From NCBI RefSeq assembly GCF_000429085.1, contig NZ_AUBE01000003.1, positions 62,001 to 126,000 on the forward strand: a DNA stretch of 64,000 nucleotides. The letters are read 5' to 3'. Position 1 is the first letter of the stretch; every line of letters starts with the position of its first letter. The notes beneath the pieces were generated by a model. It did no database searches and had not been told where the DNA came from. It worked only from the letters and a program-made list of their open reading frames with translations. This stretch comes from Streptomyces flavidovirens DSM 40150. Lineage in GTDB: Bacteria; Actinomycetota; Actinomycetes; Streptomycetales; Streptomycetaceae. Made by a program: the position numbers and the translations under genes. Below are positions 25,956 through 34,506 of the stretch, in pieces.

Positions 25956-26384
25956 ATGTCCCCCACCCTTTCCCGGATCAGCCCGGACTGGCCGTGTCAG
26001 GTCAAGGCCCCCGGCAGCCACGACTGGGAGCGCACGGCGGCCCGTTGGCTGCGCGACCTCCTGCCGGCCCGTTACGCCGGATACTCGACGCTCACCCGCC
26101 ACCCCGTCCTCCTCGCCCGCCACGCGCAGTTCCAGGTCGAGCACGAGATCCGGGCCGTGCGGGTCGCGCTGCGGACCTGCCGGGCGGAACTGCCGGCCCT
26201 CGGCGTCTCCGAGACGGTCATCGAGGGCACCATCAAGCTGTACGCCGTCGAGCTGGAGCAGCTCAACCGCCTGGCCCGCGCCGTCCGGCTCATCACCGAA
26301 GCGCTCCTCGCAGGTAGCGGCGCCGGCGCTGGTACCGGGCCCGGTGCCGGTGGCGGTGGCGGGCGGGGATGGGCGGGGCGTTAG
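25956..26384 (+). CDS. Conserved Streptomyces hypothetical protein
   Basis: 142 residues. The well-conserved-looking part (residues 1-115, SPDWPCQVKAPGSHDWE, WLRDLLPARYAGYSTL, HPVLLARHAQFQVEHEIRAVRVAL) is helical and charged and has the look of a soluble regulatory or DNA-associated protein; no named domain is recognised. The last 25 residues are Gly/Ala low complexity. ATG 25956 follows CCGGAG at 12 bp; an in-frame extension to 25695 starts inside the AT-rich palindrome and is rejected. Confidence 0.7.
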   Translation: MSPTLSRISPDWPCQVKAPGSHDWERTAARWLRDLLPARYAGYSTLTRHPVLLARHAQFQVEHEIRAVRVALRTCRAELPALGVSETVIEGTIKLYAVELEQLNRLARAVRLITEALLAGSGAGAGTGPGAGGGGGRGWAGR

Positions 26385-26441
26385 GGATTCCCGTCCCCGA
26401 CGGCCGTGCCAAGGGGTGGGGTCCGGGGATACCGTCGTCTT

Positions 26442-26687
26442 ATGTGCCGCAGCATCAAGACGCTCCCCCCGCCCGTCCTCCCCGAAGAGGCCACCGAGGA
26501 GGACATCCGCGCGGCTGCCCTGCAGTACGTGCGCAAGGTCTCCGGGTTCCGGGTGCCCGCCGCCCACAACCGTGAGGTCTTCGACCGGGCCGTCGACGAA
26601 GTGGCCGAGTCGACCCGCAAGCTGCTCGCCGGGATCGAGGTACGGGGAGCGCGAGGAGGCGTGGGGGCGCGAGGAGTGGCCAGGTAG
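26442..26687 (+). CDS. DUF2277 family protein
   Basis: 81 residues beginning MCRSIKTLPPPVLPEEATEE and continuing with LQYVRKVSGFRVPAAHN and FDRAVDEVAESTRKLL, the signature of DUF2277, a small helical family in Actinobacteria and Proteobacteria with an N-terminal MCRxIK motif. The conserved Cys2 and Arg3 are present. Function unknown. The last ~14 residues (VRGARGGVGARGVAR) are low complexity. Its stop lies 3 bp from the end of the convergent DedA-like gene. Confidence 0.85.
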   Translation: MCRSIKTLPPPVLPEEATEEDIRAAALQYVRKVSGFRVPAAHNREVFDRAVDEVAESTRKLLAGIEVRGARGGVGARGVAR

Positions 26688-26690
26688 CGG

Positions 26691-27347
26691 CTAGAGCGCC
26701 GCGGCTGCCTCTGCCGCCGCCGGAGCCGGTATCGGGCGGCGTACGAACAGGGCCGCCAGCGAGCCCGCCGCGAACAGTGCCAGCAGCGAGACCGCCGCGC
26801 CCAGCCACGTCGCGCCCAGCCACTGGCCGCCGAAGTAGCCGAGCCCCACGCTGTAGCCCGCCCACGCCATGCCCGCCAGGGCCGACCAGGGCAGGAACTC
26901 CTTCACCTTGCGGTGCGCGGCTCCCGCCCCCAGGGAGACGACGGAGCGGCCGGCGGGCGCGAAGCGGGCGATGACGACGAGGATGCCGCCGCCACGGCTG
27001 AGCGCCGTGCCGAGACGTTCCTGCGCGGTGGTCAGGCGGCGGGAGCGGGCGATGGCCCGGTCGAGGCGCTCGCCGCCGCGCCAGGCCAGCCGGTACGCCA
27101 CGAAGTCGCCCAGTACGGACGCGGTCGCCGCGCACGCCATCAGCAGGAGGATGTCGGGCACCTGGTGCGCCACCTGGCCGGCGGCTCCGGCGGCGGCGGT
27201 GGTGGTGCCCGCCGCGGCGGCCGTGGCCGCCGTGATCACCAGGACTCCGCTGGGGAGGACCGGCAGGAAAACGTCCATGACCACGAAGACCACGACCACC
27301 GCGTAGATCCATGGGCTGCCGGTCAGCGCCCCCACACTTTCGAACAA
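26691..27347 (-). CDS. DedA/SNARE-associated membrane protein (second)
   Basis: 218 residues with DedA-type features: VVMDVFLPVLPSGVLVITAA in the first helix region, FVAYRLAWRGG, then VVIARFAPAGRSVVSLGAG, which keeps the R-x-x-PxxR-like element. Four to five membrane helices. Expected role: lipid carrier or small-molecule movement across the membrane. The start is TTG 27347 with GGGGAG upstream. An Ala-rich stretch (residues 40-62) is unusual. About 200 bp upstream (27348-27551) holds only its promoter region. Confidence 0.8.
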   Translation of the reverse strand: MFESVGALTGSPWIYAVVVVFVVMDVFLPVLPSGVLVITAATAAAAGTTTAAAGAAGQVAHQVPDILLLMACAATASVLGDFVAYRLAWRGGERLDRAIARSRRLTTAQERLGTALSRGGGILVVIARFAPAGRSVVSLGAGAAHRKVKEFLPWSALAGMAWAGYSVGLGYFGGQWLGATWLGAAVSLLALFAAGSLAALFVRRPIPAPAAAEAAAAL

Positions 27348-27551
27348 CGTGACTCCCCGGTTCGTAACAACGCCGCGACGTCGCAGGGGAGCGGCAGGGG
27401 CGGCAGTACAGCCATACAGCGTACGCCTGCGATATCGGCGGAGATCGTCAGGGGTGGGACGATGTTGGACATGTCACGTTCCACGGGTTGCCGGGAACAG
27501 GCACGGGAACAGCCGCGGTAACGGCGGAGGGAAGGGGCCGTACGGCGCAGC

Positions 27552-29486
27552 TCAGGTCGCTGTCGTCCGGTTCGCCGGCGGGGAGCTGAGGACCACGGTC
27601 GTACGTACCGTCACCGCCGCCCGCAGCGCCGCGCGCGCCACCGCGTCCGCGTCCGTCAGCGTCACCGAGTCGACGCCCGGCCTGGCGCCCGCCGCTGTCA
27701 CCCAGTGCACACCCTCCGTGGGCACCCCGAACGCGAACCGGCGTGGATGCGCCCGCCCCTGACTGTCTATCAGGCGGTACGGGCGGCGGGTGACGTCGAG
27801 GCCGCCCGTTTCGTACCCGTCGACCGTGTGCGGACGGCACTGGCCGGTCTTCAGGAGGCGTGCGAGGAGTTCGTCCGACGTACGCCGCAGATCGGGTTCC
27901 GGCAGCCGGGCCTCGATGAGGGTGGTGGCCGTGACCTCGGACCCCGCTATGTCGGGGGACGCGGCGACGAAGGCGCCGTCCGCCGTTCCCACCGTCATGC
28001 GCGGGCCGATCACATCCAGTACGCCCGCCTCGATCAGCGCCGTCATCTCCTCGATCCTCCTGCGGGGCGGGCCGATCGAGAGAAAGGCGTTCAGCGGCGT
28101 GTACCAGCGGTCGAGGTGGTCGCGGCGGGACGAGCCCGGCAGGCCGGCGTGATCCACGATCTGCCGCAGTTCGTTGCGTAGGTCGCGCAGTACGTCGAGG
28201 GCGGCCTTGCGCGGGCCCGCCACATTGCCGAGCGCCGCGTGCGCCGCGTCCCGCCGCAGGTGGCGCAGGAGCCAGGCGCGGTGGTCCGCGGGGTCGCGGA
28301 ACGTGTGGCCGGTGTACGGGCGGGCGGCTCGCTCCCAGCACCAGCGTTCCTCGTGCGGTACGCCGAACTCGCCCAGTACGTCCGCCTCCTGGGCACTGCG
28401 GTGCGCGGTGGCGAGGAAACGCCCCCGGAAGCCGGTGCCCCGGGCGGCGGCGCCCAGCAGCGTCTCGTAATAGACCGTCTCCACCTCCTTCGCGACCAGC
28501 GGCCATATCTCGGCCAGGAAGTCGGGCGGATTCCCCGCGTCCGCACGGGCGCGGAAGGCCGCGATCACGCGGGGGGTGAGGAGCAGCGGCTCGTGCCTGC
28601 CGTACGGGCCCTTCGCGTTGTCGCCGCGAGCCTGGTGCGGTACGCCGCGCCGCGACCCCGCGTACAGGCGCGGCTCGCGGCCCGACGGGTGGTAGACGAG
28701 GCCGCCGCCGGGTGCGCGCGTGAACGTTCCGCCGCGCCCGGCGGTCAGCAGCGCCATGTGGTCGAAGAAGTTGAGGCCGAGGCCGCGCAGCAGGACCGGT
28801 TCGCCGGGTGCGAGGCCGGACAGGTCGAGGTCGGCGGGGTTCGCCGGGGGAAGGTGGCGCAGGCCGTGGTGGGCGGCGTACGCGGCGAGGTGCGACTGGG
28901 ACCCGTCCGGGTGCGCCGGCAGGTGGCCCTGGGCGAGGACGACCGCGCTGAGGCCGGTGAGCGTCTCGCCGTTGTCGAGGGTGAGCGTCTGGGGGGAGCC
29001 GGGGCCGCCGGGGGCGTCCTGGAGGCTTACGGCCCGCGCCGCGTGCACGCGTACGGTCACCGAATCCGGCGCGCCCCGCACCACTTGGCGGAACACCCAC
29101 TCCAGGTAGCGGCCGTAACAGGCGCGGGTCGGGTAGTCGTCGGGGCCGAGCGCGGGCCTGCCGCCGAGGGAGGCGCCGCCGGGCGACTCGGCGCCCTGGG
29201 AGGCCGCCCACTCGTACAGGCTCGGCCCCGGGCGTATCGGGCCCTCGCAGCCGACGCTCGCGTCGGTGAAGAGCGTGACCTGCGAGGCGACCGTGTTCAT
29301 CAGCAACTCGGCGGGCTGTCCGGTACGCCAGACCTGGCCCGCCCCCGGCGGCGCGGGGTCCACGACATGCACCGTCAGCCTGACGTCCGGGGCCAGCGCG
29401 GGCACGGAGGCACAGAGCCTTTCGAGCACGCTGGTGCCACGGGGGCCGGCGCCCACGACAGCGAGGGCTTGGTGCACTGCGGACAA
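27552..29486 (-). CDS. FAD/NAD(P)-binding protein (NAD_binding_9 type)
   Basis: 644 residues. A Rossmann motif AVVGAGPRGTSVLERL lies at the N-terminus, a second dinucleotide-type region around VLAQGHLPAHPDGS, and a long C-terminal part. This matches the FAD-NAD(P)-binding family seen in actinomycete genomes and in some natural product and siderophore-like contexts; the reaction is not known. The start is TTG 29486 (GGGAG upstream); GTG four codons in is an alternative. The gene is separated from the upstream phosphatase by an unusual repeat-filled gap of nearly 600 bp. Confidence 0.82.
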   Translation of the reverse strand: MSAVHQALAVVGAGPRGTSVLERLCASVPALAPDVRLTVHVVDPAPPGAGQVWRTGQPAELLMNTVASQVTLFTDASVGCEGPIRPGPSLYEWAASQGAESPGGASLGGRPALGPDDYPTRACYGRYLEWVFRQVVRGAPDSVTVRVHAARAVSLQDAPGGPGSPQTLTLDNGETLTGLSAVVLAQGHLPAHPDGSQSHLAAYAAHHGLRHLPPANPADLDLSGLAPGEPVLLRGLGLNFFDHMALLTAGRGGTFTRAPGGGLVYHPSGREPRLYAGSRRGVPHQARGDNAKGPYGRHEPLLLTPRVIAAFRARADAGNPPDFLAEIWPLVAKEVETVYYETLLGAAARGTGFRGRFLATAHRSAQEADVLGEFGVPHEERWCWERAARPYTGHTFRDPADHRAWLLRHLRRDAAHAALGNVAGPRKAALDVLRDLRNELRQIVDHAGLPGSSRRDHLDRWYTPLNAFLSIGPPRRRIEEMTALIEAGVLDVIGPRMTVGTADGAFVAASPDIAGSEVTATTLIEARLPEPDLRRTSDELLARLLKTGQCRPHTVDGYETGGLDVTRRPYRLIDSQGRAHPRRFAFGVPTEGVHWVTAAGARPGVDSVTLTDADAVARAALRAAVTVRTTVVLSSPPANRTTAT

Positions 29487-29689
29487 AGCGGTGACTCCCG
29501 GTGCGAGCGTGGTGCGGGGGGCGCTGGAGGCGGAGGGTCCGCATCATCATGCCGGTGGAGTGCGGGAAGTCGTAGCCCTGTCGCACAGGATCTCCCCTGC
29601 TGTGGGAAGGATCACGGGGCGGTCGCCGGAGTGGCCCATGGGCCGGCCCGAGCCGCGCCCGAGGCGCGGCCCGAGGCGCGGCTCAAGGG

Positions 29690-30075
29690 GGGCCGCAGAC
29701 GTGGTTGCGGACGGGGCCGTGGCTGCGGACGTGGCCGCAGACGGGGCCGGGCCGTGGTCGTTGACGTGGTCGCAGATGTGGTCGTAGACGAGGCCGTGGA
29801 CAGGGCCGTGGACGGGGCCGTGGTCGTGGACGCGGCCGCAGGATGTGGTCATAGACGAGGCCGGGGCCGTGGCTGCGGACGGGGCCGTTGACGTGGTTGA
29901 GGATGGGGCCGTGGCTGCGGACCGGGCCGGGCCGTGGCCGTTGACGTGGTCGCGGACGGGGCCGTAGAGGAGGCCGTGGCCGCAGATGTGGCCGTGGACG
30001 TGGTCGCGGACGTGGCCGTAACCGTTGACGTGGCGCAGATGTGGCCGTAGGCGAGGCCGTTTACGAGGTCGTATG
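29690..30075. repeat. Minisatellite-like degenerate repeat array (~12-18 bp units)
   Basis: Nearly 400 bp made of variants of GTGGTCGCGGAC and GGCCGTGGACGG, with longer duplicated blocks such as GGGGCCGTGGCTGCGGAC, between the PhoD gene and the FAD protein gene. It stays open in several frames on both strands because of its periodicity, but none looks like a real protein. The rest of this gap (29487-29689) shows no gene. Confidence 0.85.
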
Positions 30076-30081
30076 GCTCGG

Positions 30082-31827
30082 TCAGGGCCGCCGTGCCGTC
30101 TGGTCCGGATCCAGGGCCGTCAGTTCCCTCTCCAGTACGGTCGCCAGCCCCGCGCCCCCGCGCCTCCTCGCCCGCGCCTGGTCCAGTCGCAGTACCGCCG
30201 ACCGGCCCCGCAGCGTCAGCGTCATCAGTTGGTTGCCGAACCACGGGCCCGAGGTCTGCCGCCAGCCGATGCGCGGCTCCGCCACCCGCCCGTGCCGCGC
30301 CAGGAAGCGGCCGAGGCGCCGCCCCGTCCTGCTCCAGCCGAAGCGGAAGCCGAGCCGGATCGACGCGGGAATGCTGTTGTGCACGGGCGAGCAGGTGAGC
30401 TGGAGCACCCGCGCCGCCGGGCCGGCCGCGCCGCGCCAGTGCGGTTCGGCGACGTACGCGTGATGCACATCGCCGGACAGTACGCACACCGTCGCCGGCG
30501 CCGCGGGGCCCGAACCCGCCTCCGCGATCAGATCCGTCAGCTGCTCGAAGGACGCCGGGAACGCCGCCCAGTGCTCCAGGTCCGATCTCCGGCGCAGATT
30601 CTCGCCGAAGCGCGCCCAGCACCCGCCGCGCCCGCCCCGCTCGCCCCGGCACAGCGCCGCGTTCCAGCCCTCCGCGTCGTGGATGAGCGGCGGCAGCAGC
30701 CAGGGCAGCGAGGTCCCGATCAGCAGGTGGTCGTACGAGCCGGGGCCCTCCAGCGCCTGGTCGCGCAGCCACGATGCCTCGGCGTCGTCGAGCATCGCGC
30801 GCCGGTCCTCGTCCAGGACACGGGCCGCCCGCGTGTCGACCATCAGCAGCCGCACCCGGCCGAAGTCGCGCCGGTAGCTCCAGCGCACACGGGCCGGGTC
30901 GGCGTCGGCCCGCGCCGCGAACTCGCGCAGGCTTTCCGTGCCGTCCGGGGCCGCCCGCAGCGCCGCGTACAGCTTGTCGTCCGCGAGCTCGGCCGGCGAG
31001 AGATTGCCCAGGTGCTGGTAGACCCAGTACGACATCAGGCCGCTGAGGACCCGCTCCCGCCACCACGGTGTGGCGCGCATCTCCGCGAGCCACGACGCGC
31101 TGGTGTTCCAGTCGTCTATCACGTCGTGGTCGTCGAAGATCATGCAGCTCGGGACGGTGGACAGGAGCCAGCGCACCTCCGGGTCGAGCCAGGACTCGTA
31201 GTACAGGCGGGTGTACTCCTCATAGTCCGCGACCTCCGCTCCCGGCGGCTCGCGCAGGTCGCGCCGCGCGGCCAGCCAGCTCCGCGTGGCCTGCGATATC
31301 TCGTCGGCGTACACCTGGTCGCCGAGCAGGAGCAGTACGTCGGGGCGTGTCGCCGCCGGGTCTGCCGCGAGGCTCGCGGCGAGCGTGTCCAGGGCGTCCG
31401 GGCCCACGGGGTCCTTCTCGCCCTCGGCCGGCGCCGCCCACCGGCAGGAACCGAAGGAGACGCGCACCTCATCGGTGACCGTGGCGGGTGTACGGATGGT
31501 GCTCGGCGGGAAGCGGGAGTCTTCCAGGGGCCACACCCGCCGCCCGTCGAGCAGCACCTCGTACGCCGTCTCCGAGCCGGGGCGCAGGCCGGTCACGGTG
31601 ACGAGCGCGTAGTGGTGCCCGGCGATCTGGAACGTACGGGACGAACCGCCCGCGCCCCCCGAATCACCCGCGCCCCCTGTCCCGCCCGCGCCCCCCGTCC
31701 CGCCCGCGCCGTCGTCGCACCGCACCTGCGCCGTGCACGGCCGGTCCGTCTCGACCCACACGGTCGCGGCGTCACCGGTCTCGCGGTCGACGTGCCGCAG
31801 CAGTGGTCCCAGCCGAAGCCCGGCCAT
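30082..31827 (-). CDS. Alkaline phosphatase D family metallophosphoesterase
   Basis: 581 residues with PhoD-type metallophosphatase motifs: RVSFGSCRW, LLLLGDQVYAD, MIFDDHDVIDDWN and VCVLSGDVHHAYVAEPHW supply the metal ligands. An N-terminal fibronectin-like/PhoD_N domain precedes them (TGDAATVWVETDRPC). There is no Tat or Sec signal, unlike secreted PhoD, so a cytoplasmic phosphodiesterase or phosphatase is more likely. A glycine-alanine insertion (residues 41-61, four GGAG-like units encoded by 15-bp DNA repeats) sits in the N-terminal domain. ATG 31827 is the only good start. Confidence 0.88.
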   Translation of the reverse strand: MAGLRLGPLLRHVDRETGDAATVWVETDRPCTAQVRCDDGAGGTGGAGGTGGAGDSGGAGGSSRTFQIAGHHYALVTVTGLRPGSETAYEVLLDGRRVWPLEDSRFPPSTIRTPATVTDEVRVSFGSCRWAAPAEGEKDPVGPDALDTLAASLAADPAATRPDVLLLLGDQVYADEISQATRSWLAARRDLREPPGAEVADYEEYTRLYYESWLDPEVRWLLSTVPSCMIFDDHDVIDDWNTSASWLAEMRATPWWRERVLSGLMSYWVYQHLGNLSPAELADDKLYAALRAAPDGTESLREFAARADADPARVRWSYRRDFGRVRLLMVDTRAARVLDEDRRAMLDDAEASWLRDQALEGPGSYDHLLIGTSLPWLLPPLIHDAEGWNAALCRGERGGRGGCWARFGENLRRRSDLEHWAAFPASFEQLTDLIAEAGSGPAAPATVCVLSGDVHHAYVAEPHWRGAAGPAARVLQLTCSPVHNSIPASIRLGFRFGWSRTGRRLGRFLARHGRVAEPRIGWRQTSGPWFGNQLMTLTLRGRSAVLRLDQARARRRGGAGLATVLERELTALDPDQTARRP

Positions 31828-31893
31828 AAGTCGTCCTCCTCCGTCGCCCCGTACGGTACGGAACGACGGAGGAGGACGGGGAGGCTCCTGGTC

Positions 31894-31945
31894 GGCCCAG
31901 TTGCTCAGCCCAGTTGTTCAGGCCCAGTTGTTCAGCAGTTGTTGA
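31894..31945. repeat. Short tandem repeat at the 3' end of the HNH gene
   Basis: Three to four copies of GGCCCAGTTGTTCAG span the stop codon region of the nuclease gene. On the coding strand they duplicate the NNC-stop end, so the repeat probably arose by replication slippage at the gene end. Confidence 0.7.
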
Positions 31946-32600
31946 GCACGCCCTGGAGCGCGCTCTTCTCGGCGGAGTCCACGGTCAGGTTCCAGTGGTG
32001 CTTCACGTGCACCCACATCCGGGCGTACATACAGCGGTAGGCGGTGCGCGGCGGGAGCCATTCCGCCGGGTCCAGGTCGCTCTTGGCCTGGTTGACGTTG
32101 TCGGTGACGGCGATGAGCTGCGGGCGCGACAGATCGTTGGCGAAGGACTGCCGCTGGGCGGTCGTCCAGCCGCTCGCGCCGGAGCGCCAGGCCTCGGCGA
32201 GCGCCACGACGTGGTCGATGTCGAGGTCGGACGCGGCCGTCCAGGTGGCGCCGTCGTACTCGGAGTACCAACTGCCGCTGACCGCCGCGCAGTTGGAGTC
32301 CTGCTGGACGTTCGTACCGTCGCGCTTGAGGACGACCTCGCGGGTGTTGCAGGTGCCCGACTGGGTGCTCCAGTGCGGGAACTTGTCGCGGCTGTAGCCG
32401 GTGGACGAGCCCTCGGCCCGTTCGGTCAGCTGCCCGAGGTACGTGCGGGCGGTGGCGGCGCTCACGGGGGTGGGCGGGGCTGCCTGGGCGGTGGGGGCGG
32501 TGAGCAGGATGCTCGTGCCGGTGAGGGCGGCGGACGCGGTGAGGACGGCTATGCGGCGGACTGCTCGGTGCGATGCGCGACGCGCGTAGACACCTGACAT
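31932..32600 (-). CDS. Secreted HNH endonuclease family protein (DUF1524)
   Basis: 222 residues with a signal peptide (RRIAVLTASAALTGTSILL, then APTAQAA with cleavage after AQA). The mature protein carries the DUF1524/HNH core DLDIDHVVALAEAWRSGASGW, with the catalytic His, and later LIAVTDNVNQAKSDLDPAEW. Conserved cysteines (GTCNTRE, SNCAAV, YRCMYAR, terminal NNC) suggest disulfides, fitting an extracellular nuclease for nutrient scavenging or defence. ATG 32600 with GGGAGTCC upstream. The stop lies inside a short tandem repeat. Confidence 0.9.
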   Translation of the reverse strand: MSGVYARRASHRAVRRIAVLTASAALTGTSILLTAPTAQAAPPTPVSAATARTYLGQLTERAEGSSTGYSRDKFPHWSTQSGTCNTREVVLKRDGTNVQQDSNCAAVSGSWYSEYDGATWTAASDLDIDHVVALAEAWRSGASGWTTAQRQSFANDLSRPQLIAVTDNVNQAKSDLDPAEWLPPRTAYRCMYARMWVHVKHHWNLTVDSAEKSALQGVLNNC

Positions 32601-32810
32601 GCGGACTCCCTGATGTGGGGGGGGCTGGCCGGGACCGGGTCCGGACGGAGGACGGACGTGATCCGGTACTGCCCGTCGCCGGGCTCGGCCATCGTGGCGG
32701 CGCCAGATTGCCGGGGGATGGGCGCCAGGTAACAGCGTGACGACATGAGCACGTCACATCAAGGGGTGTGACGCACCGACACCGCCCCTCCACCGCCCTA
32801 GAGTTGAGCG

Positions 32811-33644
32811 GTGCCCGCCCCGCCAGCGACACCTCTCGCCGCCGACGCCCAGGTCCTGCTGCCCGTCAACCTCACCCTCGGAGCGGTACTCGCCGTCCTG
32901 CTCGCGGTCGCGGTGACCGTCGTCGCCTGCGCCCGCCTCTCCGACGACGGATCCCGCCGCCGGGCCCGCTCCGTCGCCACCGCCGGCCTGCGGGCGGCCG
33001 TCCAGCTCGCCGCCGTGTCGCTCCTGATCGGCTGGGTCGTACGCTCCGGATGGCTGCTGCTCGCCTTCCTCGTCCTGATGTACGCCGTCGCCGTACGCAC
33101 CGCCGGCCGCCGCGTCACCCCCAACGCCACCTGGTGGTGGGCCGCCCTGCCGATCGCCGCCGGTGTCTTCCCCGTCGTCGCCGCGCTGCTGCTCACCGGG
33201 CTCGTACCGGCCAACGGCATCGCGCTCGTCCCCGTCACCGGCATCCTCATCGGCGGCGCCCTCACCGCGACCGTGCTGGGCGGGCGCCGCGCGCTCGACG
33301 AGCTCGCGGTGCGGCGCGGCGAGGTGGAGGCGGGCATGGCGCTCGGGCTCATGGACCGCGACGCCCGGCTGGAGATCGCCCGCCCCGCCGCCTCCGACGC
33401 GCTGCTGCCCGGCCTCGACCAGACCAGGACCGTGGGTCTGGTCACGCTGCCGGGCGCCTTCGTCGGCATGCTGCTGGGCGGCGCGTCGCCGCTGCTCGCC
33501 GGCGTGGTGCAGCTCTTCGTCCTGGTGGCGCTGCTCGCGGTGCAGGCGGTCGCGGTCGCGACGGTGCTGGAACTGGTGGCGCGGGGGCGGCTGCACCGCG
33601 AGGACGGGGAAGCGGCGGAGGAGCCGGGGGACCAAGGGCCCTGA
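32811..33644 (+). CDS. FetB/UPF0014 family ABC transporter permease
   Basis: 277 residues with about seven membrane helices. It has the UPF0014/FetB signature: helices around GLRAAVQLAAVSLLIGWVV and LIGGALTATVLGGRRALDEL, then a cytoplasmic loop GEVEAGMALGLMDRDA and LLPGLDQTRTVGLVTLPGAFVGMLLGG. In E. coli FetB pairs with the ATPase FetA for iron export. No ATPase gene is adjacent, so the partner must be elsewhere or absent. GTG 32811 start. It is upstream of a manganese-riboswitch transporter, a loose metal theme. Confidence 0.85.
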   Translation: MPAPPATPLAADAQVLLPVNLTLGAVLAVLLAVAVTVVACARLSDDGSRRRARSVATAGLRAAVQLAAVSLLIGWVVRSGWLLLAFLVLMYAVAVRTAGRRVTPNATWWWAALPIAAGVFPVVAALLLTGLVPANGIALVPVTGILIGGALTATVLGGRRALDELAVRRGEVEAGMALGLMDRDARLEIARPAASDALLPGLDQTRTVGLVTLPGAFVGMLLGGASPLLAGVVQLFVLVALLAVQAVAVATVLELVARGRLHREDGEAAEEPGDQGP

Positions 33645-33679
33645 CCGGGGGCGGGGCCGGTCGCGTACCCTGTTCGGAG

Positions 33680-33800
33680 CAGAAGGGGAGTAGCTCTTCG
33701 CCGGACCGTCGACATACTGCTGAGCACGCCTCAGCCGGCGCCCGGAGGTGGACAGGCATCCAGCAGGATTTGCCGGCCCGCCAGCGAGACCTTCGGCCGC
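33680..33800 (+). ncRNA. yybP-ykoY manganese riboswitch
   Basis: The two invariant loops of this class are both present: GGGGAGTAGC at 33685-33694 and GCGAGACCTTCGGC at 33784-33797, with GTCGACATACTGC between them in the first helix. These are the conserved L1 and L3 loops that dock to form the Mn2+ site. It lies about 100 bp before a GDT1/UPF0016 gene, a classical target, and probably turns expression on when Mn2+ is high. The outer boundaries are approximate. Confidence 0.88.
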
Positions 33801-33902
33801 AGTGTTGTTGTCTTTTACGACGCTGCCGTGCCGAAGCGACCCCTGATTCACGCAGGTTTCTCTCGGTGCGGGCAGCCCGACCGATTGAGGAATCCAGCCC
33901 CC

Positions 33903-34484
33903 ATGATCAGTTTCACCGTCATGGCGATCACCTTCGGCACCGTCTTTCTCGCCGAACTCCCCGACAAGACCGCCCTGGCCGGCCTCGTGCTCGGCACCCG
34001 CTACCGCGCGTCGTACGTCTTCGCGGGCGTCGCGGCCGCTTTCGCCGTGCACGTGGCCCTCGCCATCGCGGCGGGCAGCGTACTGACCCTGCTGCCGCAC
34101 CGGCTGGTGCAGGCGGTCGTGGGCGTTCTCTTCCTCGCGGGCGCGCTCGTGCTGCTCTTCAAGAAGGACGACCACGAGGAAGAGGTCAAGACCCCCGCCG
34201 ACCAGTCCTTCTGGAAGGTCTCCGGCGCGGGCTTCATGCTCATCCTGGTCGCGGAGTTCGGTGACCTGACGCAGATCATGACGGCCACGCTGGCGGCCCG
34301 CTACGACAACCCGGTGTCCGTGGGCATCGGCGCGGTGCTGGCGCTGTGGGCGGTCGCGGCCATCGGCATCGTGGGCGGCCGCACGCTGATGAAGTACGTG
34401 CCCCTGAGCCTGATCACGAAGGTGGCGGCGGCGCTGATGCTGTCGCTGGCGGCGTTCAGCCTGTACGAGGCCGTCGCCGGCTGA
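33903..34484 (+). CDS. GDT1/TMEM165 (UPF0016) family manganese exporter
   Basis: 193 residues with six helices in two repeats, each with the family ExGDK/T motif: AELPDKTALAGLVLG in the first (E-x-P-D-K variant) and VAEFGDLTQIMTATLA in the second. A charged loop (KKDDHEEEVKTPADQ) separates the halves. Bacterial members export Mn2+ (MntX/MneA-like). ATG 33903 has GAGGAA upstream. The manganese riboswitch directly in front supports Mn2+ efflux as the role. Confidence 0.9.
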   Translation: MISFTVMAITFGTVFLAELPDKTALAGLVLGTRYRASYVFAGVAAAFAVHVALAIAAGSVLTLLPHRLVQAVVGVLFLAGALVLLFKKDDHEEEVKTPADQSFWKVSGAGFMLILVAEFGDLTQIMTATLAARYDNPVSVGIGAVLALWAVAAIGIVGGRTLMKYVPLSLITKVAAALMLSLAAFSLYEAVAG

Positions 34485-34506
34485 CGCCGGAGCGGACCGT
34501 TCCTGG

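Noticed and set aside
29690-30075. Repeat-rich protein gene in the phoD-FAD gap
   Set aside because: Several frames are open at once, no ribosome binding site or conserved domain, and composition follows the DNA repeat rather than a protein pattern.
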